Translations under genes and position numbers: made by a program
In this document: positions 15,697-23,972 of the stretch, piece after piece
Position numbering within the stretch: position 1 is the stretch's first letter
How the letters are laid out: every line of letters starts with the position of its first letter
The notes under the pieces: generated by a model
What the model was told of the DNA's origin: nothing
The model's database searches: none
The model's input: only the letters and a program-made list of their open reading frames with translations
Assembly (NCBI RefSeq): GCF_014897585.1
Contig: NZ_JABUXW010000032.1
Coordinates: 1 to 39,480 of the forward strand
DNA from: Brachybacterium tyrofermentans
GTDB taxonomy: Bacteria > Actinomycetota > Actinomycetes > Actinomycetales > Dermabacteraceae
Length of the DNA stretch: 39,480 nucleotides
Direction of reading: 5' to 3'

Positions 15697-16215
15697 ATGA
15701 CAGAACCTGATCTGCAGCTGGTCCTCGGTGGACTCTCCCGGGACGCGCTGCGGGAGGCGCTGGCGGGTGAAGGTGTCGCGCTGAACCCCTACGCCGAGAT
15801 GCTGCTCCAGTACAGCGAGCTCGACGATCGCACGGAGCAGACGATCCGGGTCACTCGGCGCAGCGTCGCCGAGCTCGGACTGCCCGAGGGCGGCACGCTC
15901 CCGCAGATCCTGACCGCGGCCGCCGCTGCGGGACTTCGGCCGTGCCCGCTGCGGACCGGCCCCTTCCTGCGGCTCGCCCTGATGGGGCAGGAGCAGGCAC
16001 CTGACGCTGTGCTCTCCGCGGGGCGCGCGCCCACCGGGGCGCTCCATGTCCTCTCCGTGCCGCTCAGCGAGGATCACGAGGTGCCCAAGGGCTTCTACCT
16101 GCGGGTCGTGGACGGGACGGTGTGGTTGCGCGGGTACCGCTGCGACGACGAGTACGTGATGCCCCCGGAGAGTCAGCTCGTGCTCCAGGTGCCGGAAGCG
16201 GGCGAGGGGTCATGA
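15697..16215 (+). CDS. Conserved small protein of unknown function
   Basis: A 172-aa soluble protein. It has a block SVAELGLPEGGTLPQILTAA, then LRPCPLRTGPFLRL, and a C-terminal KGFYLRVVDGTVWLRGY block. I recognise this as a small widespread bacterial family, sometimes mislabelled helicase in databases, without a known function. It has no helicase motifs. It overlaps the HAD phosphatase gene by 4 bp (ATGA), so the two are translationally coupled, and it appears to be leaderless. Confidence 0.8.
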   Translation: MTEPDLQLVLGGLSRDALREALAGEGVALNPYAEMLLQYSELDDRTEQTIRVTRRSVAELGLPEGGTLPQILTAAAAAGLRPCPLRTGPFLRLALMGQEQAPDAVLSAGRAPTGALHVLSVPLSEDHEVPKGFYLRVVDGTVWLRGYRCDDEYVMPPESQLVLQVPEAGEGS

Positions 16216-16913
16216 GCGCCCCACGGATCCAGGCGGTCATCGTCGACCTCGACGACACCCTGTTCGATCACCAGGAATCAGCACGACGTGGACTGTCGCG
16301 TCTGGTCGACGAGCTCGGCGGGACGCTGACGCCGCAGATCGCCGCCGCGTGGGAGAGCATGGCCGAGCAGCTCACAAACCACCTCCGCGCCGGCGACATC
16401 GGACGGGCTGAGTATCGGCGTCTGCGGATCCGGCATCTGCTCACGCGCATCGAACGACCGGTTGAGGCGGAAGCCGTCGACGACGCGCAGTACGATCGCC
16501 TCTATGCCCGGTTCCTCGAGGCCTACGAGGAGGAGTGGGTCGGTTTCGCCGACGCCGTGCCCACGCTGCGGGCGCTGCACGACCGGCGCCTTCCCGTCGC
16601 GATCCTCACCAACGGGCCCGAGGAGCGCCAGCAGCGCAAGGTCCGTGCGCTCGGCCTCGACCCGTGGGTGGAGGGCGTCTGGACCAGCGAGCGCCTCGGG
16701 GCGAGGAAGCCCGATCCGGCCACGTACCTGGCGGTGTGCACCGCGCTCGGTGCGGACCCCGGCACTGTCCTGCACATCGGCGACGACCTCGAGAACGACC
16801 TGCGCGGCGCGCTCGCCGCAGGACTTCCGGCCCTCCACCTGGACCGTCGGCGTCGCCTTCTCGCCGGGTCGGCGAGGATCGCCGGGCTGGACGAGGTGCT
16901 GGGCAGAGTCTGA
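16212..16913 (+). CDS. HAD-superfamily hydrolase (subfamily IA)
   Basis: A 233-aa phosphatase-like protein with all four HAD motifs. Motif I is DLDDTLFD (nucleophile Asp12, acid/base Asp14), motif II is ILTNG, motif III is the Lys in GARKPDPATY and motif IV is HIGDDLENDL. A helical cap of subfamily IA lies between motifs I and II. Substrates of such enzymes are phosphorylated metabolites; the specific one is unknown. The ATG at 16212 overlaps the previous stop; the longer upstream frame is the shadow of that gene. Confidence 0.92.
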   Translation: MSAPRIQAVIVDLDDTLFDHQESARRGLSRLVDELGGTLTPQIAAAWESMAEQLTNHLRAGDIGRAEYRRLRIRHLLTRIERPVEAEAVDDAQYDRLYARFLEAYEEEWVGFADAVPTLRALHDRRLPVAILTNGPEERQQRKVRALGLDPWVEGVWTSERLGARKPDPATYLAVCTALGADPGTVLHIGDDLENDLRGALAAGLPALHLDRRRRLLAGSARIAGLDEVLGRV

Positions 16914-16928
16914 GCCGCACGACGCAGC

Positions 16929-17666
16929 TCAGGCCGACGACGACAGGGACTCGAGGGCGGCGGCCAGATCCGCGCGCAGCCCGTCGTGCTCCGCGGAGAG
17001 GCGCAGGGCCGGGTCCGACCAGTTCTCGCGAGGGTGGAGCCAGACAGGCTGGGTCACGAGCTCGGCGGGCTCCCAGTCGTAGCGGGGCCAGATATGGGCG
17101 TGGAGGAACGCGTCCGTGTTCCCGAGGATCTCGAGGTTCACCCGACGGAACGCGGCATCGCGCGCGGCGCACACCTGCTCGACGGCCTCCCCGAGCAGGT
17201 CCATGCTCGACAGGAATCGCGAGCGCTCGACGCGAGGGAGAGCCGAGAGCCGGTCCACCCCGGGGCGATCCGTGATCAGCACGCAGTAGCCGGGGAGGAA
17301 CTGCACGTCGCCGATCACGGCGAAGCCGCCCGGCAGGCGCGACAGCACCGTCGGGTTGCTCCCGGCCAGGGCGCTGCCCACCCGGTCCTCTCGCCAACTG
17401 GGCGACTCTTCAGCGTCTGGCTCCGGGGGCTGGCCGGACGGGTCCAGGCATTCCAGACTCCAGGAGATGTCGCCGTTCTGCACCAGGTCCGGACGGCCGA
17501 CCGCCTCGGCGCAGTCCGACAGGCTGAGGCCCAGGTCGATGGCGACGAGATGGATCGACGGGGCGTCGCCGTGTCCTTGCGCGACCCGTCGCGCGAACTC
17601 CGTGCGCACGAGCTCGTGAGCGCGTTCGGTCGACTCGTGGTCTGCAGGGTCGCTCAGCAAGGGCAT
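16929..17666 (-). CDS. HIT-like (diadenosine tetraphosphate hydrolase-like) protein
   Basis: A 245-aa protein whose C-terminal half resembles the HIT fold: GDVQFLPGYCVLITDRP, then a helix, then the histidine motif FLHAHIWPR (His189, His191), comparable to HxHxH in HIT hydrolases but with Trp before Pro where the third His of the triad would usually be. The N-terminal 110 residues are an extra helical region. Members hydrolyse or transfer nucleotides. The altered triad makes activity uncertain. The ATG at 17666 has no clear Shine-Dalgarno; a weak -10-like CACCGT lies 6 nt upstream. Confidence 0.75.
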   Translation of the reverse strand: MPLLSDPADHESTERAHELVRTEFARRVAQGHGDAPSIHLVAIDLGLSLSDCAEAVGRPDLVQNGDISWSLECLDPSGQPPEPDAEESPSWREDRVGSALAGSNPTVLSRLPGGFAVIGDVQFLPGYCVLITDRPGVDRLSALPRVERSRFLSSMDLLGEAVEQVCAARDAAFRRVNLEILGNTDAFLHAHIWPRYDWEPAELVTQPVWLHPRENWSDPALRLSAEHDGLRADLAAALESLSSSA

Positions 17667-17716
17667 GCCTCTACGGTGCCATGGCCGACCGGCCGTGACC
17701 ACCCTCAGCCCCGGTC

Positions 17717-17937
17717 TCAGAGCTCCGGCTCGAGCTGGACGTCCCACGCGACCACGGCGCTCTGGCCGGCTTTGGCGGCGTTCGCGGCGTCGGGCGCCCA
17801 CGGGTGCAGCTCCCAGATGTTCGGCGGGCGCGGGTGAGCATCGCTTCGGAGCCGTCGATGCCCACCACATCGTGCCCACGCTCGACCAGCTGCTGCGTCA
17901 CCGCGCCGGTCCCGCAGCCGGCATCGAGCACCGGCAG
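17717..17937 (-). pseudogene. Debris of a class I SAM methyltransferase and an unidentified C-terminal fragment
   Basis: On the minus strand 17937-17824 encodes LPVLDAGCGTGAVTQQL followed by GHDVVGIDGSEAMLTRAR, which are methyltransferase motifs I and II. At 17832 the reading frame shifts into a 36-residue tail (NIWELHPWAPDAANAAKAG, then QSAVVAWDVQLEPEL) that ends at a proper stop but does not look like a methyltransferase C-terminus. No start codon with a convincing N-terminal region is found upstream. I read it as two unrelated fragments joined by deletion. Confidence 0.65.
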
Positions 17938-18097
17938 ACGAAGGGCGGACGTCGTGCACGCGGCGGATGACCTGCGGGATCGAGGGCTCCTGTCCGTCTC
18001 GATCGGTGGTCGAACGCGCTCGGCGATCCGGCCGGGGCGGATCGTGGGCCGGACCGACGACGGCCAGCAGGCCCCCGCAGCACACGAAGGAATCCCT

Positions 18098-18952
18098 ATG
18101 CCCTCCACCCCGAGTCCGGCCGTCCTGGACTTCACCGACGTCTCGTTCCGACGGGGCGACGCCGTGATCCTTCCCGGGGTGTCCTTCACCGTCCACCAGG
18201 GCGAGCACTGGGTGATGCTCGGCGCGAACGGCGCCGGCAAGAGCACGATCCTGGGCCTCGCTGGCGGGACCAGTCATCCCACGAGCGGCACGGTGGACGT
18301 GCTCGGCGAACGCGTGGGCCGGGTCGAGCTGCGCGCCCTGCGCGAGCGCATCGGCCATGTGAACCCGCGCCACCCGCTGCAGTCCGCCCTGCTCATCGAG
18401 GAGGTCATCCTCACCGGGCTCACCGGCAGCACCGAGATGATGATGCGCTGGGAGCCCACGGCCGCGGAGCGCGCCCGGGCGCGCGAGCTCATGGGGACCT
18501 TCGGTCTCGCGGCGAAGGCCGACGCTCGCTGGCCGACGCTCTCCCAGGGCGAGCGCGGGCGCACCCTCGTCGCACGGGCGCTGATGACCTCGCCCGAGCT
18601 GATGCTGCTGGACGAGCCGTCGACCGGGCTGGACGTGGCCGCCCGGGAACAGCTGCTGGAGACCCTCGAGCAGCTCCCGATCCACGATCCCGACCTCACG
18701 ACGCTCCTGGTCACGCATCACCTCGAGGAGATCCCGCCGATCACGACCCACGCCCTGCTGCTGCGCGACGGAGAGGTCACGGCGGCCGGCCCGATCCACG
18801 AGGTCCTCACCTCGCAAGCCGTCTCGGAGACCTTCGATCACCCCATCCGCGTCAGCGTCGACGACGGTCGCTGGCAGGCCCGGACCGGCTCGCGGCGGGC
18901 TGCGTCGATGCCGGAGCTGGTCCCAGTGCCTGCGCGGGCCGGGGAGAAGTAG
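18098..18952 (+). CDS. ABC transporter ATP-binding protein (solitary)
   Basis: A 284-aa nucleotide-binding subunit. Walker A is GANGAGKST, the Q-loop region follows near VNPRHPLQ, the signature is LSQGERGR, Walker B is LMLLDEPSTGLD and the H-loop is LLVTHH. The C-terminal extension of about 40 residues after SETFDHPIRVSVDDGRWQA is typical of solitary ModF/iron-type ATPases. The ATG at 18098 has GAAGGAA at 6 nt. No permease or binding protein gene adjoins it, so its transport partner, if any, is encoded elsewhere. Confidence 0.92.
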   Translation: MPSTPSPAVLDFTDVSFRRGDAVILPGVSFTVHQGEHWVMLGANGAGKSTILGLAGGTSHPTSGTVDVLGERVGRVELRALRERIGHVNPRHPLQSALLIEEVILTGLTGSTEMMMRWEPTAAERARARELMGTFGLAAKADARWPTLSQGERGRTLVARALMTSPELMLLDEPSTGLDVAAREQLLETLEQLPIHDPDLTTLLVTHHLEEIPPITTHALLLRDGEVTAAGPIHEVLTSQAVSETFDHPIRVSVDDGRWQARTGSRRAASMPELVPVPARAGEK

Positions 18953-18992
18953 GGGCCGAAGGTCCCGGCCGAGGGGTGAGGCCCGGCTGCTG

Positions 18993-21254
18993 CTACCCGC
19001 GCAGAGCTGCGACCTCGACCCGTACGGCCCTCTGGTCGGTGAGCTCCACCTCGACGCTGTGCTCGCCGCATCGCACACGGTGCATGCCGACCGCACCCGG
19101 CCCGACCGCGCGCAGGCTCAGCGCGGTGAGGGTGCCGTTCTCCCAGGCCATATCCACCTCGATGCCGGGGCGGGCGCGCAGGCCCCGCACGGAGCCGGTG
19201 CTCAGGATCGGTGCCGGGGCCGGGAGCAGCTCGATCTCGCCGCGGTGGCTCTGCACGAGGCATTCCGCGATCGCGGCGACGATGCCGATGTTGCCGTCGA
19301 TCTGGAACGGGGGATGGGCGGAGAACAGGTTCGGGTACAGGCCGCTGCGCTCGCCGTCCGCGGTCTCGGCGGGGCGCAGGAACAGCTGCAGGAGGTCCTG
19401 GACCTTGTCGGGGCGGTGCAGACGTGCCCACAGGGACGTCTTCCAGGCGAGCGACCAGCCGGTGGCCTCATCGCCGCGGGCCTCCATCGAGCGGACCACC
19501 GCCTCGGACAGCTCCGGGGCGAGATGCTGCGCGCCGGGGTACTCGAAGCCCAGGTGGGAGACGTGACGGTGGGTCGGCTCGACCTCACCCACGCCGTCCA
19601 GGTGCCATTCCAGGATGCGGCCGTCGGTCCCGATGCGGGGCTCTGGGATCCGCTCGAGGGCGGCGGCCGCCCGGGCCGCCACGTCGTCGTCGGCGCGCCC
19701 CAGCAGCTGGGCCTTCGCGACGAGGGACTCGAGCACCTCGCGCAGCAGCCAGCGATCCATCCCGGAGCCCTCGGTGAGCGAGACGACCTCGCCGCCGGCG
19801 GTGATCTACTCGTTCTCGGGGGAGGTGGAGGGGAAGGTGACCAGGGTGCCGTGCGGCCCGTCGTGCAGCAGGTCCAGGGCGAAGGCGGCGGCCTCCCGGA
19901 GCGCGGGCAGGCGACGCTCGGCGATCACGGCGGGATCCTCGCCGCTGAACGAGGCGATCGAGTCGAGCTCCCGCTCGAGCCACAGCCCGCCCATCGGCCA
20001 GGTCGCCCACTTCGGGTCGCCCTCGACCGGATCGGTGTAGCCCCAGGGATCGGAGTTGTGGTGCACGGTCCAGCCGCTCGCCCCGTAGAGCCGTCGCGCG
20101 GTCTCGCGACCGGACTCCCGCAGCATCGCGACATAGCCCTCGAGGGCGCCGGCCGCGCCGGGGACGTGGGCGATGCCCGCCGCCCAGTGGTTCATCTCGA
20201 GGTTGATGTTCACGGTGTAGTTCGAGTTCCACGGTGCGAGCACCTTCTCGTTCCACAGGCCCTGCAGGTTCGCCGGCGGCAGCCCCGGCCTCGACGCGGA
20301 GGCCAGCAGGTGGCGGCCGAAGGCGAACATCGTGGACAGCAGCTCGGCCTCCGCGGTGCTGGAGGGATCGGCGCCGGTCAGTTCGAGGGCGACGTCCGCG
20401 AGGCCTGGCAGCGGAGCCTCCCGGTGGCGGCGTCGGAGCTCCTGCTCGCCGCGCGCGAGGGCGGACTCGGCCTGCTCCGTCGCCTCCGCGAGAACCTCGG
20501 CGAGGGGACGGTCCGGCTGCTGGCCGAGGCCCTGCCAGGTGGTGACGATCGCGCAGGCTACGAGCAGCCTCTCGTCGACCGCACGGGTGCGCACCACGAC
20601 CGCGACGCGGCTCGCGCCCTCGGAATCCCAGGCCAGCTCGGCCATGTCGCCATGGCGCGTCGGCACGCCGTCCGACGGTGCTCGCAGCACCACGGTCAGG
20701 CCGTTCGCGTCGGCCGTGCGCTGCTCCTCGACCAGCGGCGAGGTCAGCTCGAGTGCGAAGCGGGTGCCCGGGGCGCAGGGGGCGGCGTGCACGAGGACCT
20801 CGTCGGCCGCGCTGACCAGCGTGAGGTGCTCGCCGTCGTCGGTGCGCACCACGTGCTCGCCGCGGGCGAGATCGAGGAGGCGCTCGGAGTCCTCGGTGGA
20901 GGAGCCAGCGGAGGGGGTCTCCGGCTCCAGCGTCACCACGAGCTCTCCGACCGGCTGATAGGCCTGCGACCAGGCGGCGCCGAGCCCCTCGAGCAGCGCC
21001 TGCGCCTGGGCGATCTCCCCGGCCTCGAACAGCTCCCGGGCGCGCTCGCGGATCGGTGCGGCGTCCTCGGCGGAGGTGAGCCAGCGCTGCGTGGTGGTGG
21101 GGGTGCCGGACCACAGGGTGGAGTCGTTGAGGCTGAAGCGCGCCCGCCGGGGGTCGCCCCAGACCATCGCACCGATCCGACCATTGCCGAGGGGGAGTGC
21201 CTCGAGCCAGCGGGAGGCCGGGCGCGGGCGACGGATGGTCATGCTCGATGACAT
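18993..21254 (-). pseudogene. GH95 alpha-L-fucosidase gene interrupted by an in-frame TAG
   Basis: The reading frame is GH95 over its whole length (about 753 codons), with no signal peptide, so the protein would be cytoplasmic. Family landmarks are LPLGNGRIGAMVWGDP at the N-terminus, NYTVNIN (Asn349 and Asn351), the SPEN motif with the presumed acid Glu480, EWHLDGVGEVEPTHRHVSHL, and QIDGNIG with Asp653. Codon 483 is TAG (19806-19808), two codons after SPEN, where relatives commonly have Tyr (SPENxY). The frame continues cleanly afterwards. One C-to-G change from TAC explains it. The 482-aa product would lack Asp653 and is expected to be inactive. Start ATG 21254 has GGAGGAA. Confidence 0.9.
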
Positions 21255-21304
21255 GGGGATTCCTCCGGGAGCTGGGGGTGCGGATGCGGCGTGAGCGACG
21301 GTCG

Positions 21305-21318
21305 GGCCAACGCTTTCC
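21305..21318. promoter_or_regulatory. LacI-type operator B (GH95 promoter)
   Basis: GGCCAACGCTTTCC (reverse GGAAAGCGTTGGCC) lies at about +4 to +17 of the GH95 promoter. It shares the AA-R-CG-N-TT core with four other sites in the window. Binding here would block transcription. Confidence 0.65.
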
Positions 21319-21328
21319 GCTGCCATTC

Positions 21329-21357
21329 ATCCTAGGTGTGCGCCCGGGTGCTGTCGA
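21329..21357 (-). promoter_or_regulatory. Sigma-A-type promoter of the GH95 gene
   Basis: On the minus strand, -35 TCGACA (21352-21357), a 17-bp spacer and -10 TAGGAT (21329-21334) are close to consensus. Transcription would begin near 21322, immediately before operator B. The promoter and Shine-Dalgarno are intact although the gene carries a nonsense codon. Confidence 0.75.
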
Positions 21358-21372
21358 GGGAGCGACAGGGCC

Positions 21373-21386
21373 GACAAGCGCTTGCC
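21373..21386. promoter_or_regulatory. LacI-type operator A
   Basis: GACAAGCGCTTGCC contains the perfect 10-bp palindrome CAAGCGCTTG, the typical core of LacI-family operators. It sits between the divergent GH95 and oxidoreductase genes and could act on both. Confidence 0.7.
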
Positions 21387-21418
21387 CGTCGGCCGCGTCC
21401 ATGCTTGACTAGGGATGA

Positions 21419-21432
21419 GGAAAGCGGTTGCC
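21419..21432. promoter_or_regulatory. LacI-type operator C (oxidoreductase operon)
   Basis: GGAAAGCGGTTGCC matches the other sites of this set. It lies just after a TTGACT hexamer (21405-21410), which may serve as the -10 or -35. If it is the -10, the operator begins at about +3, the same place as operator B relative to its promoter. Confidence 0.6.
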
Positions 21433-21537
21433 CTTCGGGGAGGGGGTGACGGTCGAGGCGGATCGCCCGGCCCGCCGAGCAGCCGCCCGCGAGCACTCGC
21501 CCGGTACGGGGCGCCACAGGAAGCACAGGAGACAGTC

Positions 21538-22692
21538 ATGGCAGAACGCAGGATCGGGATCATCGTCAACGGGGCCACCGGCCGCATGGGCTACCGCCAG
21601 CACCTGGTGCGCTCGCTCCTCGCCATCCAGGAGCAGGGCGGCGTGGAGCTGGCCGACGGCGATCGCCTGGTGCCCGACCTGCTGCTGGTGGGCCGCAACG
21701 AGGAGAAGCTGCGCGGGGTCGCGGAGAAGCACGGCCTGCTGAACTGGACCACCGACGTCGACGAGGCCCTCGCCAACGACGACTACGAGGTGTACTTCGA
21801 CGCCCTGGTCACGAACCTGCGCGTCGAGAACCTCAAGAAGGCCATCGCCGCGGGCAAGGCGATATATACCGAGAAGCCGACCGCCGAGACCTTCGAGGAC
21901 GCCCTCGAGCTGGCCCGCCTGGCCACGGAGCACGGCACCGTCAACGGCGTGGTCCACGACAAGCTCTACCTCCCGGGGCTGCTCAAGCTGCGCCGCCTCC
22001 TCGAGGGCGGTTTCTTCGGGGAGATCCTCTCGGTGCGCGGCGAGTTCGGCTACTGGGTCTACGAGGGTGACTGGCAGGCCGCCCAGCGCCCCTCCTGGAA
22101 CTATCGCTCCGAGGATGGCGGCGGCATCGTCGCGGACATGTTCCCGCACTGGAACTACGTGATCGAGGAGCTCTTCGGGCGCATCGAGGACGTCTACGCG
22201 CAGACCGCCACCCATATCGGCACCCGCTGGGACGAGAAGGGGGAGGAGTACACCGCGACCGCCGACGACGCCGCCTACGGCATCTTCCGCCTCGACGGCG
22301 GCACCGTGGTGCAGATGAACTCCAGCTGGGACGTGCGCGTGCACCGCGACGAGCTGGTCGAGTTCCAGGTGGACGGCACGCACGGGTCCGCCGTCGTCGG
22401 CCTGCACAGCGCTCGCATCCAGCCGCGCGAGGCGACCCCGAAGCCGGTGTGGAACCCCGACGTCAAGGACGGACACGACTACTACGCCGACTGGATCGAG
22501 GTGCCGGACAACGAGCCGTTCGACAACGGCTTCAAAGTGCAGTGGGAGGACTTCCTGCGCCACTACGCAGAGGGCCGGGCCTATCCCTACGACTTCCTCT
22601 CGGGAGCCCGCGGCGTGCGCCTCGCCGAAGCGGGCCTGACCAGCGCCGCCGAGGGTCGCCGCGTCTCCCTCGATCCGCTGACGGAGGCCTGA
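21538..22692 (+). CDS. Gfo/Idh/MocA-family NAD(P)-dependent oxidoreductase
   Basis: A 384-aa cytoplasmic dehydrogenase. The N-terminal Rossmann fold shows IIVNGATGRMGYRQH, and the family's EKP motif is at residues 112-114 (IYTEKPTAET). The C-terminal substrate domain contains GGGIVADMFPHWNYVIEEL, with the catalytic His position in the MFPHW segment. Such enzymes oxidise sugars, inositols or sugar-like acids, or form 3-keto sugars. The ATG at 21538 has AGGAG. It is the first gene of a tight operon with the DUF993 and TIM-barrel genes, preceded by two LacI-type operators and divergent from the fucosidase gene. Confidence 0.93.
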   Translation: MAERRIGIIVNGATGRMGYRQHLVRSLLAIQEQGGVELADGDRLVPDLLLVGRNEEKLRGVAEKHGLLNWTTDVDEALANDDYEVYFDALVTNLRVENLKKAIAAGKAIYTEKPTAETFEDALELARLATEHGTVNGVVHDKLYLPGLLKLRRLLEGGFFGEILSVRGEFGYWVYEGDWQAAQRPSWNYRSEDGGGIVADMFPHWNYVIEELFGRIEDVYAQTATHIGTRWDEKGEEYTATADDAAYGIFRLDGGTVVQMNSSWDVRVHRDELVEFQVDGTHGSAVVGLHSARIQPREATPKPVWNPDVKDGHDYYADWIEVPDNEPFDNGFKVQWEDFLRHYAEGRAYPYDFLSGARGVRLAEAGLTSAAEGRRVSLDPLTEA

Positions 22693-22694
22693 TC

Positions 22695-23972
22695 ATGGCA
22701 GAGCCCCTGCAGCTCACCCTGCTGGGCGAGGACGGCACTCTGCGCCGGATCGCCCTGGACGAGGCGCCCGCCTTCGCACGGCCCACCTCGCCGCTGCGCT
22801 CCCGCGTGGTCTACGCCGCCGTGCACGTCGTCCCGGCCGCCCACGGCGACAACACCCCCGGCGCCCCGGCGGACATCGACTGGGACGCGACCCTCGCCTT
22901 CCGTCGCACCATGTGGTCCCGCGGCCTCGGGGTCGCCGACGCGATGGACACCGCCCAGCGCAACATGGGCCTGGACCCGGCCGCGACCCGCGAGCTGATC
23001 GCCCGTACGGCCGACGCCGCCCGCGAGGCGCTCGCCGACCCGGAGATCGCGGCCGTGTTCCCCGCCGGGGCGAGCGTGCGCGACCTCGTCGTCGCCGGGG
23101 TCTCCACCGATCAGCGCAGCGAGCACGAGCTGAGCCTCGACCAGATCGTCGAGGCGTACATCGAGCAGCTCCGCGCCACCGAGGCCACCGGGGCGGGCGC
23201 CGTGCTCATGGCCAGCCGCCACCTGGCCCGCGTCGCGACGAGCGCCGGCGAGTACGAGGAGGTCTACCGCCGGGTGCTGGAGGCCGCGACGGAGCCCGTC
23301 GTGCTGCACTGGCTCGGCACGGCCTTCGACCCGCAGCTCGAGGGCTACTTCGGGGACGCCGACACCACTGTCGCCGCGACGACCCTGCTGCGCATCATCG
23401 AGGCGGATCCGTCGCGGATCCGCGGCGTGAAGATGAGCCTGCTGGACGACGCCGCCGAGATCGCCGTGCGCGAGCAGCTCCCCGCCGGGGTGCGCATGCT
23501 CACCGGCGACGACTTCCACTTCTCCCACCTCATCGTGGGCGACGGCACCGGCACCACCGAGGTCGGCGGGGAGCAGGTCGCGGGGGAGTACTCCGACGCC
23601 TTGCTCGGGGCGTTCGCCGCCACCGCGCCCGCCGCGTCGGCCGCCGTGCAGGCGCTGGATGCCGGCGACCCGGAAAAGGCGCGCCGCATCCTCGACGCGT
23701 CCGAGGAGCTGGGACGGCACGTGTTCTCCGCCCCCACCTTCCACTACAAGACCGGGGTCGCCTTCCTGGCCTGGCTCAACGGCCACCAGAAGGCGTTCGC
23801 GATGGTCGGTGGGATGCACTCCGCGCGCAGCCTCCCGCACCTCTCGCGCACGATCGAGCTCGCCGCCACCACCGGCAACCTCGAGGACCCGGCGCTCGCC
23901 GCCGAGCGCTGGCACGCAATGCTGCGCCTGGCCGGCTACGACATCCCGATCCTGGACGGAGCCACCGCATGA
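22695..23972 (+). CDS. DUF993 family protein (DapA-like TIM barrel)
   Basis: A 425-aa protein of the DUF993 family, related to the dihydrodipicolinate synthase/aldolase TIM barrels. Recognisable segments are VVYAAVHVVPAAHGDNTPG, DWDATLAFRRTMWSRGLGVADAMDTAQ, VVLHWLGTAFDPQLEGYFG, RGVKMSLLDD (Lys in the strand where DapA-type enzymes form a Schiff base; inference) and MLTGDDFHFSHLIVGDG. The ATG at 22695 follows the previous stop by 2 bp with GGAGG at 7 nt. I infer an aldolase or lyase step acting on the oxidised product of the dehydrogenase. No member has a function I can state as established. Confidence 0.88.
   Translation: MAEPLQLTLLGEDGTLRRIALDEAPAFARPTSPLRSRVVYAAVHVVPAAHGDNTPGAPADIDWDATLAFRRTMWSRGLGVADAMDTAQRNMGLDPAATRELIARTADAAREALADPEIAAVFPAGASVRDLVVAGVSTDQRSEHELSLDQIVEAYIEQLRATEATGAGAVLMASRHLARVATSAGEYEEVYRRVLEAATEPVVLHWLGTAFDPQLEGYFGDADTTVAATTLLRIIEADPSRIRGVKMSLLDDAAEIAVREQLPAGVRMLTGDDFHFSHLIVGDGTGTTEVGGEQVAGEYSDALLGAFAATAPAASAAVQALDAGDPEKARRILDASEELGRHVFSAPTFHYKTGVAFLAWLNGHQKAFAMVGGMHSARSLPHLSRTIELAATTGNLEDPALAAERWHAMLRLAGYDIPILDGATA

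Noticed and set aside
19806..19808. Programmed readthrough of the GH95 stop
   Set aside because: No recoding signal or suppressor gene is visible; a point mutation or sequencing error is simpler, though readthrough was kept as an alternative in the findings.
19059..21251. A 730-codon plus-strand open frame
   Set aside because: It runs antisense to the GH95 gene, which has clear catalytic motifs. High-GC DNA gives long shadow frames.
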